Assembly: GCA_016124805.1 (NCBI GenBank) | Contig: WGND01000010.1 | Span: 1 to 64,000, forward strand | DNA: 64,000 nucleotides | Direction of reading: 5' to 3' | From: Hyphomicrobiales bacterium | Lineage (GTDB): Bacteria > Pseudomonadota > Alphaproteobacteria > Parvibaculales > Parvibaculaceae | Part shown: piece by piece, positions 46,668 through 55,468 of the stretch | How positions within the stretch are numbered: the first letter of the stretch is position 1 | Layout of the letters: every line of letters begins with the position of its first letter | Translations under genes and position numbers: made by a program | Notes under the pieces: model-generated | What the model was told of the DNA's origin: nothing | The model's database searches: none | What the model saw: the letters and a program-made list of their open reading frames with translations, nothing else

Positions 46668-47513
46668 CTATTCCACAATTTTCAGTGCTTTGTGGCGCGT
46701 GCGGTCATAGATCGCCATGCAAATAGGCTCTAGCACCACTGCATGTACATTTTCTTTCTTTTCTATCGGGCTATCGATGGTTGCTTCATCGTAATCCGTA
46801 GCTGTGACGGTAAACGGTGCAACCGGGCGACCGAAGACGAGAAGGCCTAAATTTTGTTTTGCTATAGAAGCGGCCTGTGGAGTGATCTCCACCTTCACAA
46901 CTTTTTCTTTGGGCCAATTTGGTGCAAAGCCAGTCTCGGCAATTGCAAATCCGTAGCTTTCTGATCGTGTCGAAGAAACACGAACAGCAACGCCAAAAGC
47001 ATTCTCTCCTACGTAGCTTCCACGGCTTTTTATTTTTTCTTCGGTCGTAACGACCTGTATTGGCGATGTATTTTCGTCCGGAATTATTCCTCCGGCCCCA
47101 ATGTAGGAATAATAGTCCTCACCAATTTTCATTTCCCGTTTATCAGCGTCGTAATCAATGAAAATAGAAGGTATGGAGACATCAAAAACATAGAGCGGAA
47201 CTTCAGACTTAACGCGCAATTGCTCCCCCAATGTGTCTGAGAATTTTTCCGCACGCCCGTTGAACTCCACGGTACTCTCAAATTCATTTTTCAAAGGCCT
47301 TTGGGTGACTGCAAGCTTCCAAGCTTCTTTCGCTGATATGGGTGAAAATTTAGCTGACAGCATACTTTTACATGTCTCTTCATATCTGGCGCGGGTGACG
47401 GTTGCCTCGTTTGCCGCCGCTATCCTCGACGCTTCGTATTGGGAGACTTGTGGTTTGGTATTTTGACACGCGGATAGGAGCAATACCGAGATAACAACAC
47501 TAAATTTCTTCAT
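46668..47513 (-). CDS. Unrecognised lipoprotein
   Basis: 281 residues from the internal ATG at 47513 (MKKFSVVISVLLLSACQNTK), a textbook type II signal peptide with lipobox LSAC. Two possible starts (47528 and 47513) differ by five residues. The mature part shows no family I know. Several strand-rich segments (PLYVFDVSIPSIFIDYDADK, VVKVEITPQAASIAKQ) suggest a periplasmic domain. It shares direction with the PH-domain protein gene 70 bases upstream and may form a unit with it. Confidence 0.65.
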   Translation of the reverse strand: MKKFSVVISVLLLSACQNTKPQVSQYEASRIAAANEATVTRARYEETCKSMLSAKFSPISAKEAWKLAVTQRPLKNEFESTVEFNGRAEKFSDTLGEQLRVKSEVPLYVFDVSIPSIFIDYDADKREMKIGEDYYSYIGAGGIIPDENTSPIQVVTTEEKIKSRGSYVGENAFGVAVRVSSTRSESYGFAIAETGFAPNWPKEKVVKVEITPQAASIAKQNLGLLVFGRPVAPFTVTATDYDEATIDSPIEKKENVHAVVLEPICMAIYDRTRHKALKIVE

Positions 47514-47581
47514 TTCGTCCTCTGTCACCTGAGAAACTCGTTCAAGCTTTTTTCGTTCACTTATTCATCTTGATCGAAATG

Positions 47582-48862
47582 TCATTCCACAGAGCGGGCG
47601 GTAAATATGAGGCCTTCGCTGTCCCAAACCTCTAACGAACCATTTTTTTTGATTATTAGATGCTCAGAAGGGGCATCATCTGCATGAACATCGAAGCGCC
47701 GCCCGCTTCCTGAATTGCGTTCTGTTAGACGTTGCGACATGAAACCCCCATCAGCGAATTTCCTAACAAGCACAAAACGTCCATCTTGCTTTTGGATTGT
47801 CATGACGGCCCGGACATAGGGTCGATCATCGCGCCATCGCCCAACAACGCTAGAGGCAGAAGATTTTGTCACCAACGCTGATACTTGTGATCGTTTGAGG
47901 CCCAAAATTTGAACCTTGAGGTCTGGGGTGAAATTTGTCGTCGCCCATGCTCCAGAGCCTTCCGTCATATCGGGGAGATAGTATTCGATGAAGGTTCTTT
48001 CATACTGAGGTTCGTCATTTTGCAGATGTGTCGCAATAGAAGTTAGCGTCGGTTCTTCCACCTCATTCTTCATACGTACAATGAGGGATCGGTTCGAGTA
48101 TCCAAGAGGTTTCGCCTCTACGACAGACAGCACGTTGTCGAATGCGGGGGTATGCTCAAATTCAATGGTTCGCGGGTATGCTAAATTAACGTCAGCTTGC
48201 TTTTCAGCGTTGTTTTCCGGTGCGGCGGGCATTTCCTTTTGGTCTGATGCAAGGTCGGGCCCCGATTGCTCATTTCCGGTGTTGTCTGACTTAGGCAGCA
48301 ATGACCCCATGACTGGTAGGAATGCTAATACGGCCACTGTGATGAATACAGGGTGCTGCCAGAAGGGGCGTTTCCCTAAGTCCCTCGTGTTTGCTGTGGG
48401 CTGCGAGAGAGTTGAATTCGTTTGGCTTGTTGATGTCTGGTTTTCATTGTCTGCACCGGAAGGTCGCTGACTGTTGCGGATAGCTCGCCCAAGGTCTGCT
48501 TCATCCGCTAGGAAGTGTGGCAGCATCAATTTGGTGCCTCCACTTCCGGTAACAGTAATTCGCTGCCCACTGTTTCTGATGCTTTCGACCTGACGCAGAT
48601 TGATTTCGTCGATCCGCGGTTTCCCCCACCCCCGCAAATAAATCAGGCGCTGATTTGTAACGACCACCTCTTGGTGCCGTCGCCCGCTATAAATTCCAAC
48701 AACTAGAACAATGATGACGAGCACAATGCCGGGCCCAGTCAAGACGCCAATGAACAGTCCGACAGCGACTGCTAACAATTCCCAAAAAGTGCGTAAGGCA
48801 CCAAATCGCGCCCGATAGACGATCCCTTCGCCGGGTTCGATAAGTTTTTCAATTTTCGTCAA
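47582..48862 (-). CDS. Bacterial PH-domain membrane protein with a C-terminal domain of unknown function
   Basis: 426 residues if started at TTG 48862, which has AGGGGGA upstream; a further TTG at 48910 lacks a ribosome site. The N-terminus (about residues 1-110) matches bacterial PH proteins of the YdbS/bPH_2 type: LIEPGEGIVYRARFG, two helices (LLAVAVGLFIGVL, GIVLVIIVLVVGIY), then VVVTNQRLIYLRGW and RQVESIRNSGQRITVTGSGG. A Ser/Thr/Gln-rich linker leads to another helix (PVFITVAVLAFLPVMGSLL) and a roughly 230-residue domain that I do not recognise. Membrane sensing or scaffolding is a guess. Confidence 0.65.
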   Translation of the reverse strand: MTKIEKLIEPGEGIVYRARFGALRTFWELLAVAVGLFIGVLTGPGIVLVIIVLVVGIYSGRRHQEVVVTNQRLIYLRGWGKPRIDEINLRQVESIRNSGQRITVTGSGGTKLMLPHFLADEADLGRAIRNSQRPSGADNENQTSTSQTNSTLSQPTANTRDLGKRPFWQHPVFITVAVLAFLPVMGSLLPKSDNTGNEQSGPDLASDQKEMPAAPENNAEKQADVNLAYPRTIEFEHTPAFDNVLSVVEAKPLGYSNRSLIVRMKNEVEEPTLTSIATHLQNDEPQYERTFIEYYLPDMTEGSGAWATTNFTPDLKVQILGLKRSQVSALVTKSSASSVVGRWRDDRPYVRAVMTIQKQDGRFVLVRKFADGGFMSQRLTERNSGSGRRFDVHADDAPSEHLIIKKNGSLEVWDSEGLIFTARSVE

Positions 48863-48949
48863 GTTTCCCCCTTGGCTTGGCCCGTCATCCCGCACACACC
48901 AAATCCGCAATTCAGGTTTGAGTATTCGTCTAAATGTTTGGAAATTCTA

Positions 48950-48969
48950 CGTATTTACCGGAAAACACG
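48950..48969. promoter_or_regulatory. Palindromic candidate operator for the XRE regulator
   Basis: CGTATTTACCGGAAAACACG pairs at eight of ten positions as an inverted repeat. It lies in the gap between the divergent PH-domain and XRE genes, 48 bases before the XRE ATG. Confidence 0.45.
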
Positions 48970-49016
48970 CAATATTAGTTCGTGGTGTGATCGCCAACCC
49001 GAAGTGAGATTTGGGC

Positions 49017-49355
49017 ATGAGCGATACACTCAAAAAGCATGTTGGGAAGCGGATAAGAGCCGCGCGGAAGGGCGCTGGCTTTACTCAAGAGCAGCTTGCT
49101 GCCTTGATTGAAAAGAGTGTCGAGACTGTTTCAAATCTCGAACGCGGGCACACAGCCCCCAGTCTTGAGACCCTTGCTCTCTTGGCAAGCGCACTTGGTT
49201 ATTCTGCTGACTGGTTCTTAGTTGGATACGCGGCAGCGCTGGGATCAAACGAAGAGGGAAGTTTGCGAACCGAAATTGAAACTCTATTGATCCAAATGAA
49301 CGAGAACCAACTTCAACAGGTTGCGGACATTGCTCGCATCATTAAGAAGGCCTAG
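49017..49355 (+). CDS. XRE-family transcriptional regulator
   Basis: 112 residues from ATG 49017; another ATG lies two codons earlier. A Cro/C1 helix-turn-helix occupies about residues 10-65: RIRAARKGAGFTQEQLAALI, EKSVETVSNLERGHTAPSLE, TLALLASALGYSADWFL. The remaining 40 residues are helical (TEIETLLIQMNENQLQQVAD) and may dimerise. It resembles phage- and island-type repressors and probably controls its own promoter and the divergent island genes. Confidence 0.85.
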   Translation: MSDTLKKHVGKRIRAARKGAGFTQEQLAALIEKSVETVSNLERGHTAPSLETLALLASALGYSADWFLVGYAAALGSNEEGSLRTEIETLLIQMNENQLQQVADIARIIKKA

Positions 49356-49375
49356 TTGCAATATGCAAACCTAGG

Positions 49376-50548
49376 TTAAGAGCGGGACCATCCTTCATTC
49401 AGTTTCTCAATAATCTTCGAGAACCAAGGTTCATACCAAAACCAGCTTTTTGCAACACTCACCCCATAGCCCTTCTTTGGATCGCGCGCACCTAGCTGCC
49501 GCGCAAGCAAAGTATGGTCATGCATGTTGAAGTTGGGATGATCAGCTTTTACGCGGCTGACAATTTGTGACGCAGTAAATTTCGGTTTCTCGGTCTCTTG
49601 CACTAACACCCGCTCCACATCGAGCGCTTCCGCAGAGCCTAGTTTAACAAATTCAATCGCCAAGTCGGCAGATTTTGGATTTCCCGAAATTTTAGGGACA
49701 AATGCAACCCGATATCGAAATTTGGGGTCTTGTTGTTCTTCGTCTGACAAAGCGTTCTGAAAGTTAGACATTGCTGTCGCAATATGCGCAGGAAGATCAA
49801 CACCTTTCAGCGACTCACGCTGTGAACTATCAAAAGTCACGAACTGCAATGCGAGAGGTAGTTGCTTTTCAAGACCAAATTGTTGACCAAACAATTTCTT
49901 AATTGCATCGTTAAAATTTATGCAGCAGGCCTGCAACTTGGCACCAAGTGCGTCGTCTATCCGATTTGTGCTGCGATGTTCGATTTCATGTCGTATTTCA
50001 AGCAAGAACTTCAGATTGTTCACAACGCCTTGCTCTAAAGGACATCTATCAAAAATAATACATTGTCCAAGCTCCCAATATTTCTCTGCACCTGATGGAG
50101 TGGTCTTAACTACACCTCTCTGTCGATACCGATAATCCACCCTTTCGCGTTTATAGTAAGCGTGGAGAAGATAGGTCCACGCGATGACAGCCGTGACAAT
50201 ATAAAGTTCAGATCGGAAAAATAGCCCTCCACCGTTGAAGGTTTGCACAGCGGCGATCATAGCTTCTCGCGCTTTCACCAACAGTTCGTCGCCACGTAAA
50301 TGAAGACCAGTATGTGGATCAACTTCGGGCCAGTCGGTTAGGAATGCATCTAATTCCTCCTCGGTGGCTGACTTGATAGTTTTGTGAAGCTTGCCCTCTC
50401 GAATTTGCGATATACGTGCCTGATTGATCGAACGAGTTGGGCGAGTAAAGTAAGCGTGGATATCCTGCGGCACTAATTTTCGCGCTAGCATTGCTTTCAC
50501 AATGCTGACTTCCCATTTTTCCAGCGTCTTATCGCGTCTTTTTGCCAT
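49376..50548 (-). CDS. DUF3644-like protein with an RHEIEH (HEPN-like) motif
   Basis: 390 residues. The N-terminal part (about residues 5-70) resembles a small helix-turn-helix unit (ARKLVPQDIHAYFTRPTRSINQARISQIREGK, described rather than matched). The middle (about residues 85-225) fits DUF3644: a helical region with FRSELYIVTAVIAWTYLLHAYY, then NLKFLLEIRHEIEHRST. R-H-E-I-E-H satisfies the Rx4H pattern of HEPN ribonucleases. The C-terminal part has a second DNA-binding-like segment (VSRVKADHPNFNMHDHTLLA). Proteins with this domain often occur in defence islands. Function here is unproven; it could be an abortive-infection RNase. Confidence 0.6.
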   Translation of the reverse strand: MAKRRDKTLEKWEVSIVKAMLARKLVPQDIHAYFTRPTRSINQARISQIREGKLHKTIKSATEEELDAFLTDWPEVDPHTGLHLRGDELLVKAREAMIAAVQTFNGGGLFFRSELYIVTAVIAWTYLLHAYYKRERVDYRYRQRGVVKTTPSGAEKYWELGQCIIFDRCPLEQGVVNNLKFLLEIRHEIEHRSTNRIDDALGAKLQACCINFNDAIKKLFGQQFGLEKQLPLALQFVTFDSSQRESLKGVDLPAHIATAMSNFQNALSDEEQQDPKFRYRVAFVPKISGNPKSADLAIEFVKLGSAEALDVERVLVQETEKPKFTASQIVSRVKADHPNFNMHDHTLLARQLGARDPKKGYGVSVAKSWFWYEPWFSKIIEKLNEGWSRS

Positions 50549-50596
50549 CTCGCGTCCTGAACTAGATTTGCTCTCAAGACGCAGAGCTTAATCGGG

Positions 50597-51649
50597 TCAA
50601 ATTAGCTTTGCCACCGCTGCATCCTCGAACAAGTCCGCATCGCGAACATATCTTGCTAGACTTGCGTCCGAACGATGCCCCGTAGTCTGACGTATCTTGT
50701 GGGAGGCTGCGCCAGCTTGTGCCGCTGAAGTAGCAAAACCAGCCCGGAGGGAGTGGCCCGAAAAGTATTTCGGCTCATACCCAGCTACCTTTAAGCGCCG
50801 TCTCAATATGTGGGTTACTGCTTCCGCCGAAATTCGAGAAGGCGCTATCTGCCCATGCCTGTTGACCGATAGGAAAATCGGCCCTGTAGAAATTGAAGCC
50901 GACGAAAGCCAGTTCTGCAACGCCGCGATTGGGCAATGTCTGGTTCTGCCAAAAGTTACCGCAATTGAGCGTCCCTTACCCTCTTGGTCGGTTTTGCTGC
51001 TTCGTAGTGTGATGAGCATCCCCCGCTCAACATACTGGATGTCCTCGAAGTCTAATGCCACTAGCTCGGCGCGGCGCATGGCGGTTGCAAATCCGACTAA
51101 AAGCAAGGCGCGATCTCGAATGTCCTTTGAGCAGTCCGTCAATTTGTCGAGCACGGCAAAGAGATCGTCCCTCAGCAATGGTCGAGCTTGCTTTTGGGTG
51201 ATGGTCAGACGACGACGAATACCCCTCATTGTCGCTCGGACAAGTTCATCCCTGCATGGGTTACTAGTTCCAGCCGAGGCATGAGCCTTTGAAATGGATG
51301 CCAAGTGTCTGCGGATCGTTGCCACCTTGTATGTCTCCGCCATTGCTGCGAGGTAATCCGCGACCAAGTGAGGCTCCGCCGGGATATTTCCACCCCATCC
51401 TAAGAAGTGGTTTAGGTCGGCGGCATATGCTCGGCGGGTGTTGAGCGATACACTCTCCCGAACATAATCTCGGGCGGTGAGCGGATATGCCACAGTGCTT
51501 TGGTTTTGAGCTGAAAAGTAGGAAGCTCCCGCATCCACCTGAACATCGCTGTTTGAACTTTCAAAAGCAGCTATTTGGGCATTGGAGAGAGCCCAAATTT
51601 CGTCAATTGTAGGTCGTGATAATTGAGAGTTATCCAAGGTTAGAGGCAC
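50597..51649 (-). CDS. Tyrosine recombinase (XerC/XerD-like integrase)
   Basis: 350 residues from GTG 51649, with GGAGAAG upstream. The N-terminal SAM-like core-binding domain (about residues 60-155) has DYVRESVSLNTRRAYAADLN. The catalytic domain (about 165-350) has Arg in GFATAMRRAELVALD, His-x-x-Arg in FSGHSLRAGFATSAA, the second His in TTGHRSDASLARYVR and the Tyr nucleophile there. Its start overlaps the end of the preceding unknown gene by 20 bases, so the two are translationally coupled. It is distinct from the integrase beside the tRNA and may act on another site, or be a relic of a nested element. Confidence 0.88.
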   Translation of the reverse strand: MPLTLDNSQLSRPTIDEIWALSNAQIAAFESSNSDVQVDAGASYFSAQNQSTVAYPLTARDYVRESVSLNTRRAYAADLNHFLGWGGNIPAEPHLVADYLAAMAETYKVATIRRHLASISKAHASAGTSNPCRDELVRATMRGIRRRLTITQKQARPLLRDDLFAVLDKLTDCSKDIRDRALLLVGFATAMRRAELVALDFEDIQYVERGMLITLRSSKTDQEGKGRSIAVTFGRTRHCPIAALQNWLSSASISTGPIFLSVNRHGQIAPSRISAEAVTHILRRRLKVAGYEPKYFSGHSLRAGFATSAAQAGAASHKIRQTTGHRSDASLARYVRDADLFEDAAVAKLI

Positions 51650-52706
51650 ACAGCTTCTCCCTTATGTGATTGAGTTTTGGAATTGCAGATCGCATCGCAA
51701 TCCGCAATTCGGCTACTAGTTGTTCGCGTTCGCTGTTAGAGGTGTTCGCATCGAGCGACGACAATTCCCGAGAGAAGTGGTCCGAAACTTCATGGACGCA
51801 AATGCCGCCTTCCACTGCGAAAAGTGTTTCGCCAAGAATGGTACTTTTCTGCCGGATGGATGGGATGCGAGATAAAAGATTTAGCAAGTCTCGATCCTCC
51901 TTGACCAATTGGCGAAGCGCCATGTGACCAAGGTAGGTGTTTCCGTCAAAGACGTATGAGGGCAAGCCGCCGATGATCCTCACCTCGGGCACTCCGCGCT
52001 CGATGATCGTTTGTGAGCCACCCATTGACCGCTTGGCTGCGAGGGTCAGAGGAAGTAGCACCGGCAGAATGCTTTGCGTTGTTCGACGCGCTTGCATACA
52101 GATTTCGATGAGCTTTCCGCTCACGATGTTGCGTTGTTCAATTTCCTTTAGAGCCGCGTCACATGCACTGGCTGAAATGGAGGTCATCGAGAGGTATTCA
52201 ATGTGCCTTTCGCACCGATGGACAATTCCTGTGGCGTGTTCAATCGTTTCGCGAAATAGCGGTGGTAATCGGTTCAGACTAGTGGTTCCTGTTGCCACCC
52301 CCCTTTGGGGGATGGAAGCTCGCCGCAGCTTTACAATTCGCCTGTCACAAGGGAGTTGAGTAAACTTCTCCAGTAGAAAAGAAGCTACGTGCCAATCTCC
52401 ACCAACTTTACGCCGCCACGTCTTGTTTGAGGCTGCTGCAACGATGGTCGCGAGAAGGTGTAAATCAGAAAGACCAAAATCCTTGAGAGCTATTGCGACC
52501 AATGGCTTCCAGAATTTTGCCGCGTCCACATCTAACAACCTCCATGCAGAGGCTATAGCGTACTGTTGGTCACCGCGACGCAAGGCTCGCCTTAGGCAGG
52601 CAACGAGAATGTGAGTGTCGGCGCATTCGACGGGCAGGTGCTGTGCGGGAGTATGCGTTTGAAGCGCTGCTGCAAGTCTATCTCGATAGCGGTCCAGTTC
52701 CGACAT
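51630..52706 (-). CDS. Unrecognised protein coupled to the tyrosine recombinase
   Basis: 358 residues. About residues 28-105 (THILVACLRRALRRGDQQYA, AIALKDFGLSDLHLLATIVA) recall the helical collar domain of RarA/MgsA-type clamp-loader-like ATPases, but no Walker motifs are present, so the resemblance may be only structural. The rest is mostly helical with an acidic-basic C-terminus. Its 20-base overlap with the recombinase suggests a partner role in DNA handling. No confident family. Confidence 0.5.
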   Translation of the reverse strand: MSELDRYRDRLAAALQTHTPAQHLPVECADTHILVACLRRALRRGDQQYAIASAWRLLDVDAAKFWKPLVAIALKDFGLSDLHLLATIVAAASNKTWRRKVGGDWHVASFLLEKFTQLPCDRRIVKLRRASIPQRGVATGTTSLNRLPPLFRETIEHATGIVHRCERHIEYLSMTSISASACDAALKEIEQRNIVSGKLIEICMQARRTTQSILPVLLPLTLAAKRSMGGSQTIIERGVPEVRIIGGLPSYVFDGNTYLGHMALRQLVKEDRDLLNLLSRIPSIRQKSTILGETLFAVEGGICVHEVSDHFSRELSSLDANTSNSEREQLVAELRIAMRSAIPKLNHIREKLCASNLG

Positions 52707-52840
52707 TCCATCCGTGGATTAGATTGGATGGAGCGGATCGTAAACAAAGAGACGTTAGAGAAAAGAGAATTGCGTCCGCGCTGTTGGGCATTCGTCCTGC
52801 TGTACGAAGAAAAATCTGCCCAATATCGCTCTAGAATACT

Positions 52841-53686
52841 TTAGAGCTTTGTGACAGTGAGAACACGAGGCCGTTTAGCTTTTGGCCATGCCAGCTTGGC
52901 CTGCAGCTCTTCGACGATCTCTGATGGATCAGGTGGAATTCCCTCTCTGAGGGCGTTCTGCACTTCATCCCATTCCGAATAAATAATGTTCGCGTTCTGC
53001 ATGGAATAGTTAGCGCCGACTTTCTTAATTGGATAAGAGAGCCAAGTGATTTCCGTGTTGCCTTGGGACGTTGAAGAAAAATTAGGCAGCGCATTGAAAA
53101 ATTGAGTGTCTACGACTACGAAGAATTTTTTACCCCAACGTCTGAAGACCGGAACCTTCAATTGAAGTTGTGGGATAAGTCGCTTTTGAGCTGATGATCG
53201 GAAATCCGGACGGCGATCTGAATTTTTGAGATCAAGATGGTCGTTTTCGAGAAAAAAATTCATTGGCGATCTAGTCTCTCCGCCGGAAAAATAGACCGCT
53301 TGGACTTCAACCGCAGCAAAGTCCACAACCTTCCCGTCAACGATACGACCGAGAATATAATCAACTTTCCCAATTTTGCGGTCAGGGGCCTCGTCTTCGC
53401 TCTCTATCTTTAGGATACGAACTTCCGGAAAAACACCGAACAACGCCCCTTCACCAAAAGCAATCCTCGCGGCATCATTAAAGATGCGATTGTCCTCGAC
53501 AAACCTCACTGGGCAGAGAGACGCTGCTTCTTGACCATCTGATATACTACAGATACCGATGGGATCAGATTTACTCGCCTTTGTGCAGGGAGAACTGCGA
53601 AAAGGGCAATGCTTTTCAATCCTAGCCTTCCGTGCAGTTGCTGATAAATCCTCTACGCCATATCCGAAGATTTCTGAAATTCGCAT
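52841..53686 (-). CDS. NotI-like type II restriction endonuclease
   Basis: 281 residues. The N-terminus resembles NotI: ISEIFGYGVEDLSATARKAR then cysteines in KHCPFRSSPCTK, IGICSI and SLCPVRF. In NotI four cysteines hold a structural iron or metal. A PD-(D/E)xK-type core is plausible around KVDYILGRIVDGKVVDFAAV and AVEVQAVYFSGG (Asp, Glu-x-Gln). NotI itself uses E-x-Q in this position, which agrees with VEVQ here. It is encoded 21 bases after a cytosine methyltransferase, completing a restriction-modification pair. Its recognition site is not deducible. Confidence 0.72.
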   Translation of the reverse strand: MRISEIFGYGVEDLSATARKARIEKHCPFRSSPCTKASKSDPIGICSISDGQEAASLCPVRFVEDNRIFNDAARIAFGEGALFGVFPEVRILKIESEDEAPDRKIGKVDYILGRIVDGKVVDFAAVEVQAVYFSGGETRSPMNFFLENDHLDLKNSDRRPDFRSSAQKRLIPQLQLKVPVFRRWGKKFFVVVDTQFFNALPNFSSTSQGNTEITWLSYPIKKVGANYSMQNANIIYSEWDEVQNALREGIPPDPSEIVEELQAKLAWPKAKRPRVLTVTKL

Positions 53687-53707
53687 TTGCGCTCCCTCAA
53701 TACGACT

Positions 53708-54856
53708 TTAGGCAGTCGCTACTTCGCGAGCATGTTCCTCGTCAAATTGCTCGCCAACAGTTGCGCGTTTTACAGCTTCAGCAATTTGACGACCGAGTAA
53801 CGGTGGCACTGCATTTCCGACCTGTACATATTGATCAGTTCGAGAGCCCTTAAATTCAAACCAATCGGGGAATGATTGCAAACGAGCGGCTTCACGCACA
53901 GTGATGCTGCGGTCTTGCTCGGGGTGGAGATAAGCTCCCCAATGTAAATCGCATTTGGTAAGAATTGTGCAGGCCAAACTATCCCAGGTCATCCGTCCAT
54001 AACGTTTCGTATGGTCGCATCGACGGGCTTTTTTCATGCCCTCTGGCAAAAGCTCGATGGGAATATCACGCCAGCTTCCACCCGGGGGAATATGTGCCAT
54101 GCGCTTAACATTGATTGGCGCAAGTCGAGGTGCAGCGTGGTTCAAAACTCTTCCGGACCCCTCGCGCATCATCCGCTGATATGCGGATTTAGCGGTTCGA
54201 CCATAGCGCGTTACGCCTCGATCTTCACCGTTCTCCAAATGCGGTAAATCAGAAATGGCGTCTCCAATAGTCACAAATGGCAGCTTTCCGGCGCCGTGTG
54301 TGATTTCTGGCCAAATGATAGGTAGCCCAAGTCTGTTTCCCAAAAAGACTACCCGTCGCCGCTCTTGCGGTACACCGTATTCTTCTGATTTTAACACTCG
54401 GTATTCAACTACATAACCAAGCTCATTTAATCGACTAATGATTGCCGAAACTGCCTCCCCGCCTCCAGCGGAGGTAATTCCAGTTACATTCTCCAGCACG
54501 ACCCAAGCCGGACGCAATCCATTCACAATACGCAAATAGTCCTTAAACAGATAACTGCGCTCGTCGTGCATTCCACGCTGGTGGTTATAAACACTGAACC
54601 CCTGACAAGGTGGCCCACCGACTAAGCAGTCCAACTCACCCTTGGCCAACCCAGCGACTTTCAAGAATTGTGGCGCTGTGATTTTCCCGATTGGGCCATT
54701 CAAAAAAGTGGCTTCTCGGTGCGTCACTTTAAATGTCTCTGCCGCCGCTTCATCAAAATCATTCCCTGCAAGCACGTGGAAACCCGCTTGCCGAAATCCC
54801 TCTGATAAGCCTCCTGCTCCGCAAAATAGGTCTATAGCTGTCCAGTTTTTGCTCAT
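53708..54856 (-). CDS. DNA (cytosine-5) methyltransferase
   Basis: 382 residues with m5C methyltransferase motifs in order: I TAIDLFCGAGGLSEGFRQAG (SAM binding), IV GGPPCQGFSVYNHQRG (catalytic Cys), VI ENVTGI, VIII EYGVPQERRRVVFLG, and X near the C-terminus (YVQVGNAVPPLLGRQIAEAV). The target-recognition region lies about residues 215-320. It should protect host DNA from the NotI-like nuclease encoded downstream. Its start overlaps the small upstream gene by four bases. Confidence 0.93.
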   Translation of the reverse strand: MSKNWTAIDLFCGAGGLSEGFRQAGFHVLAGNDFDEAAAETFKVTHREATFLNGPIGKITAPQFLKVAGLAKGELDCLVGGPPCQGFSVYNHQRGMHDERSYLFKDYLRIVNGLRPAWVVLENVTGITSAGGGEAVSAIISRLNELGYVVEYRVLKSEEYGVPQERRRVVFLGNRLGLPIIWPEITHGAGKLPFVTIGDAISDLPHLENGEDRGVTRYGRTAKSAYQRMMREGSGRVLNHAAPRLAPINVKRMAHIPPGGSWRDIPIELLPEGMKKARRCDHTKRYGRMTWDSLACTILTKCDLHWGAYLHPEQDRSITVREAARLQSFPDWFEFKGSRTDQYVQVGNAVPPLLGRQIAEAVKRATVGEQFDEEHAREVATA

Positions 54857-55050
54857 AAGCTGGCTTTTCCTTGCGCTGGAAGCTTCAGGGGGAGCTGCAT
54901 CTCTCCCCGCCCGTATCGTTCTAGAAATTCACCTACAGCTTGGCGAGTGAGCCAAGACAACGAAACATCATATTGCTCTGACAAGGCACACATTTCGTTG
55001 CGCTCACTATCTCCCAGAGTAATGGTAATCCGCGTCGTTTTTCCAACCAT
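54853..55050 (-). CDS. Small ribbon-helix-helix protein, probable regulator of the R-M genes
   Basis: 65 residues from ATG 55050 (MVGKTTRITITLGDSERNEM); a longer reading from 55092 is possible. A beta strand TTRITITLGD followed by two helices (SERNEMCALSEQYDV, SLSWLTRQAVGEFLERYG) fits the ribbon-helix-helix fold of CopG/Arc-type proteins. It overlaps the methyltransferase start (ATGA), so it is first in the R-M operon and could act like a controller protein, delaying nuclease expression. That role is inferred. Confidence 0.65.
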   Translation of the reverse strand: MVGKTTRITITLGDSERNEMCALSEQYDVSLSWLTRQAVGEFLERYGRGEMQLPLKLPAQGKASL

Positions 55051-55422
55051 TGTCCACCCAAGAGCCAACGCATTAAGAAGGGGATCGTGCATCGGAATGC
55101 ATCACCTTTCAACATACTTCATCAATGTGCATATCGCTCCTTATTTCATTGGCATTATATTTTGCAATTTGATTTTCGTATGTGCTTATCCAAGTCGGTG
55201 GGTTGCATCGCCGATGCCGTGAGCGTCCTCACTGAACCCCGCCAGCCACCCTCTAACTTATTAGAATTTATAGTCTTTTGAATGCCAGCCGTTGCTCAAC
55301 TGGGGTGTCCAAGAGCATGTCCCGGACAGCTAATTCTGAAGCCGTTGGACAGCGGGATTGAATTTCAGTCCATGCTCCCCGCGTGGGGTGGCTCAATTGG
55401 ACAATAGCAGCGCGACCATGAT

Positions 55423-55438
55423 TGTTCATTTTTGAACA
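55423..55438. promoter_or_regulatory. Palindrome TGTTCA-n4-TGAACA
   Basis: Perfect 6-bp arms around TTTT, followed by a further TGTTCA at 55445-55450. It lies in the divergent region between the R-M operon and the RT gene and may be an operator for an island regulator. Confidence 0.4.
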
Positions 55439-55454
55439 TTTATTTGTTCAAATT

Positions 55455-55468
55455 TGCACACGTGTGCA
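55455..55468. repeat. 14-bp perfect palindrome TGCACACGTGTGCA
   Basis: Its core ACACGTGTGC also appears at 45594-45603, near the island's left end, so it could be a site for an island-encoded protein. Confidence 0.35.
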
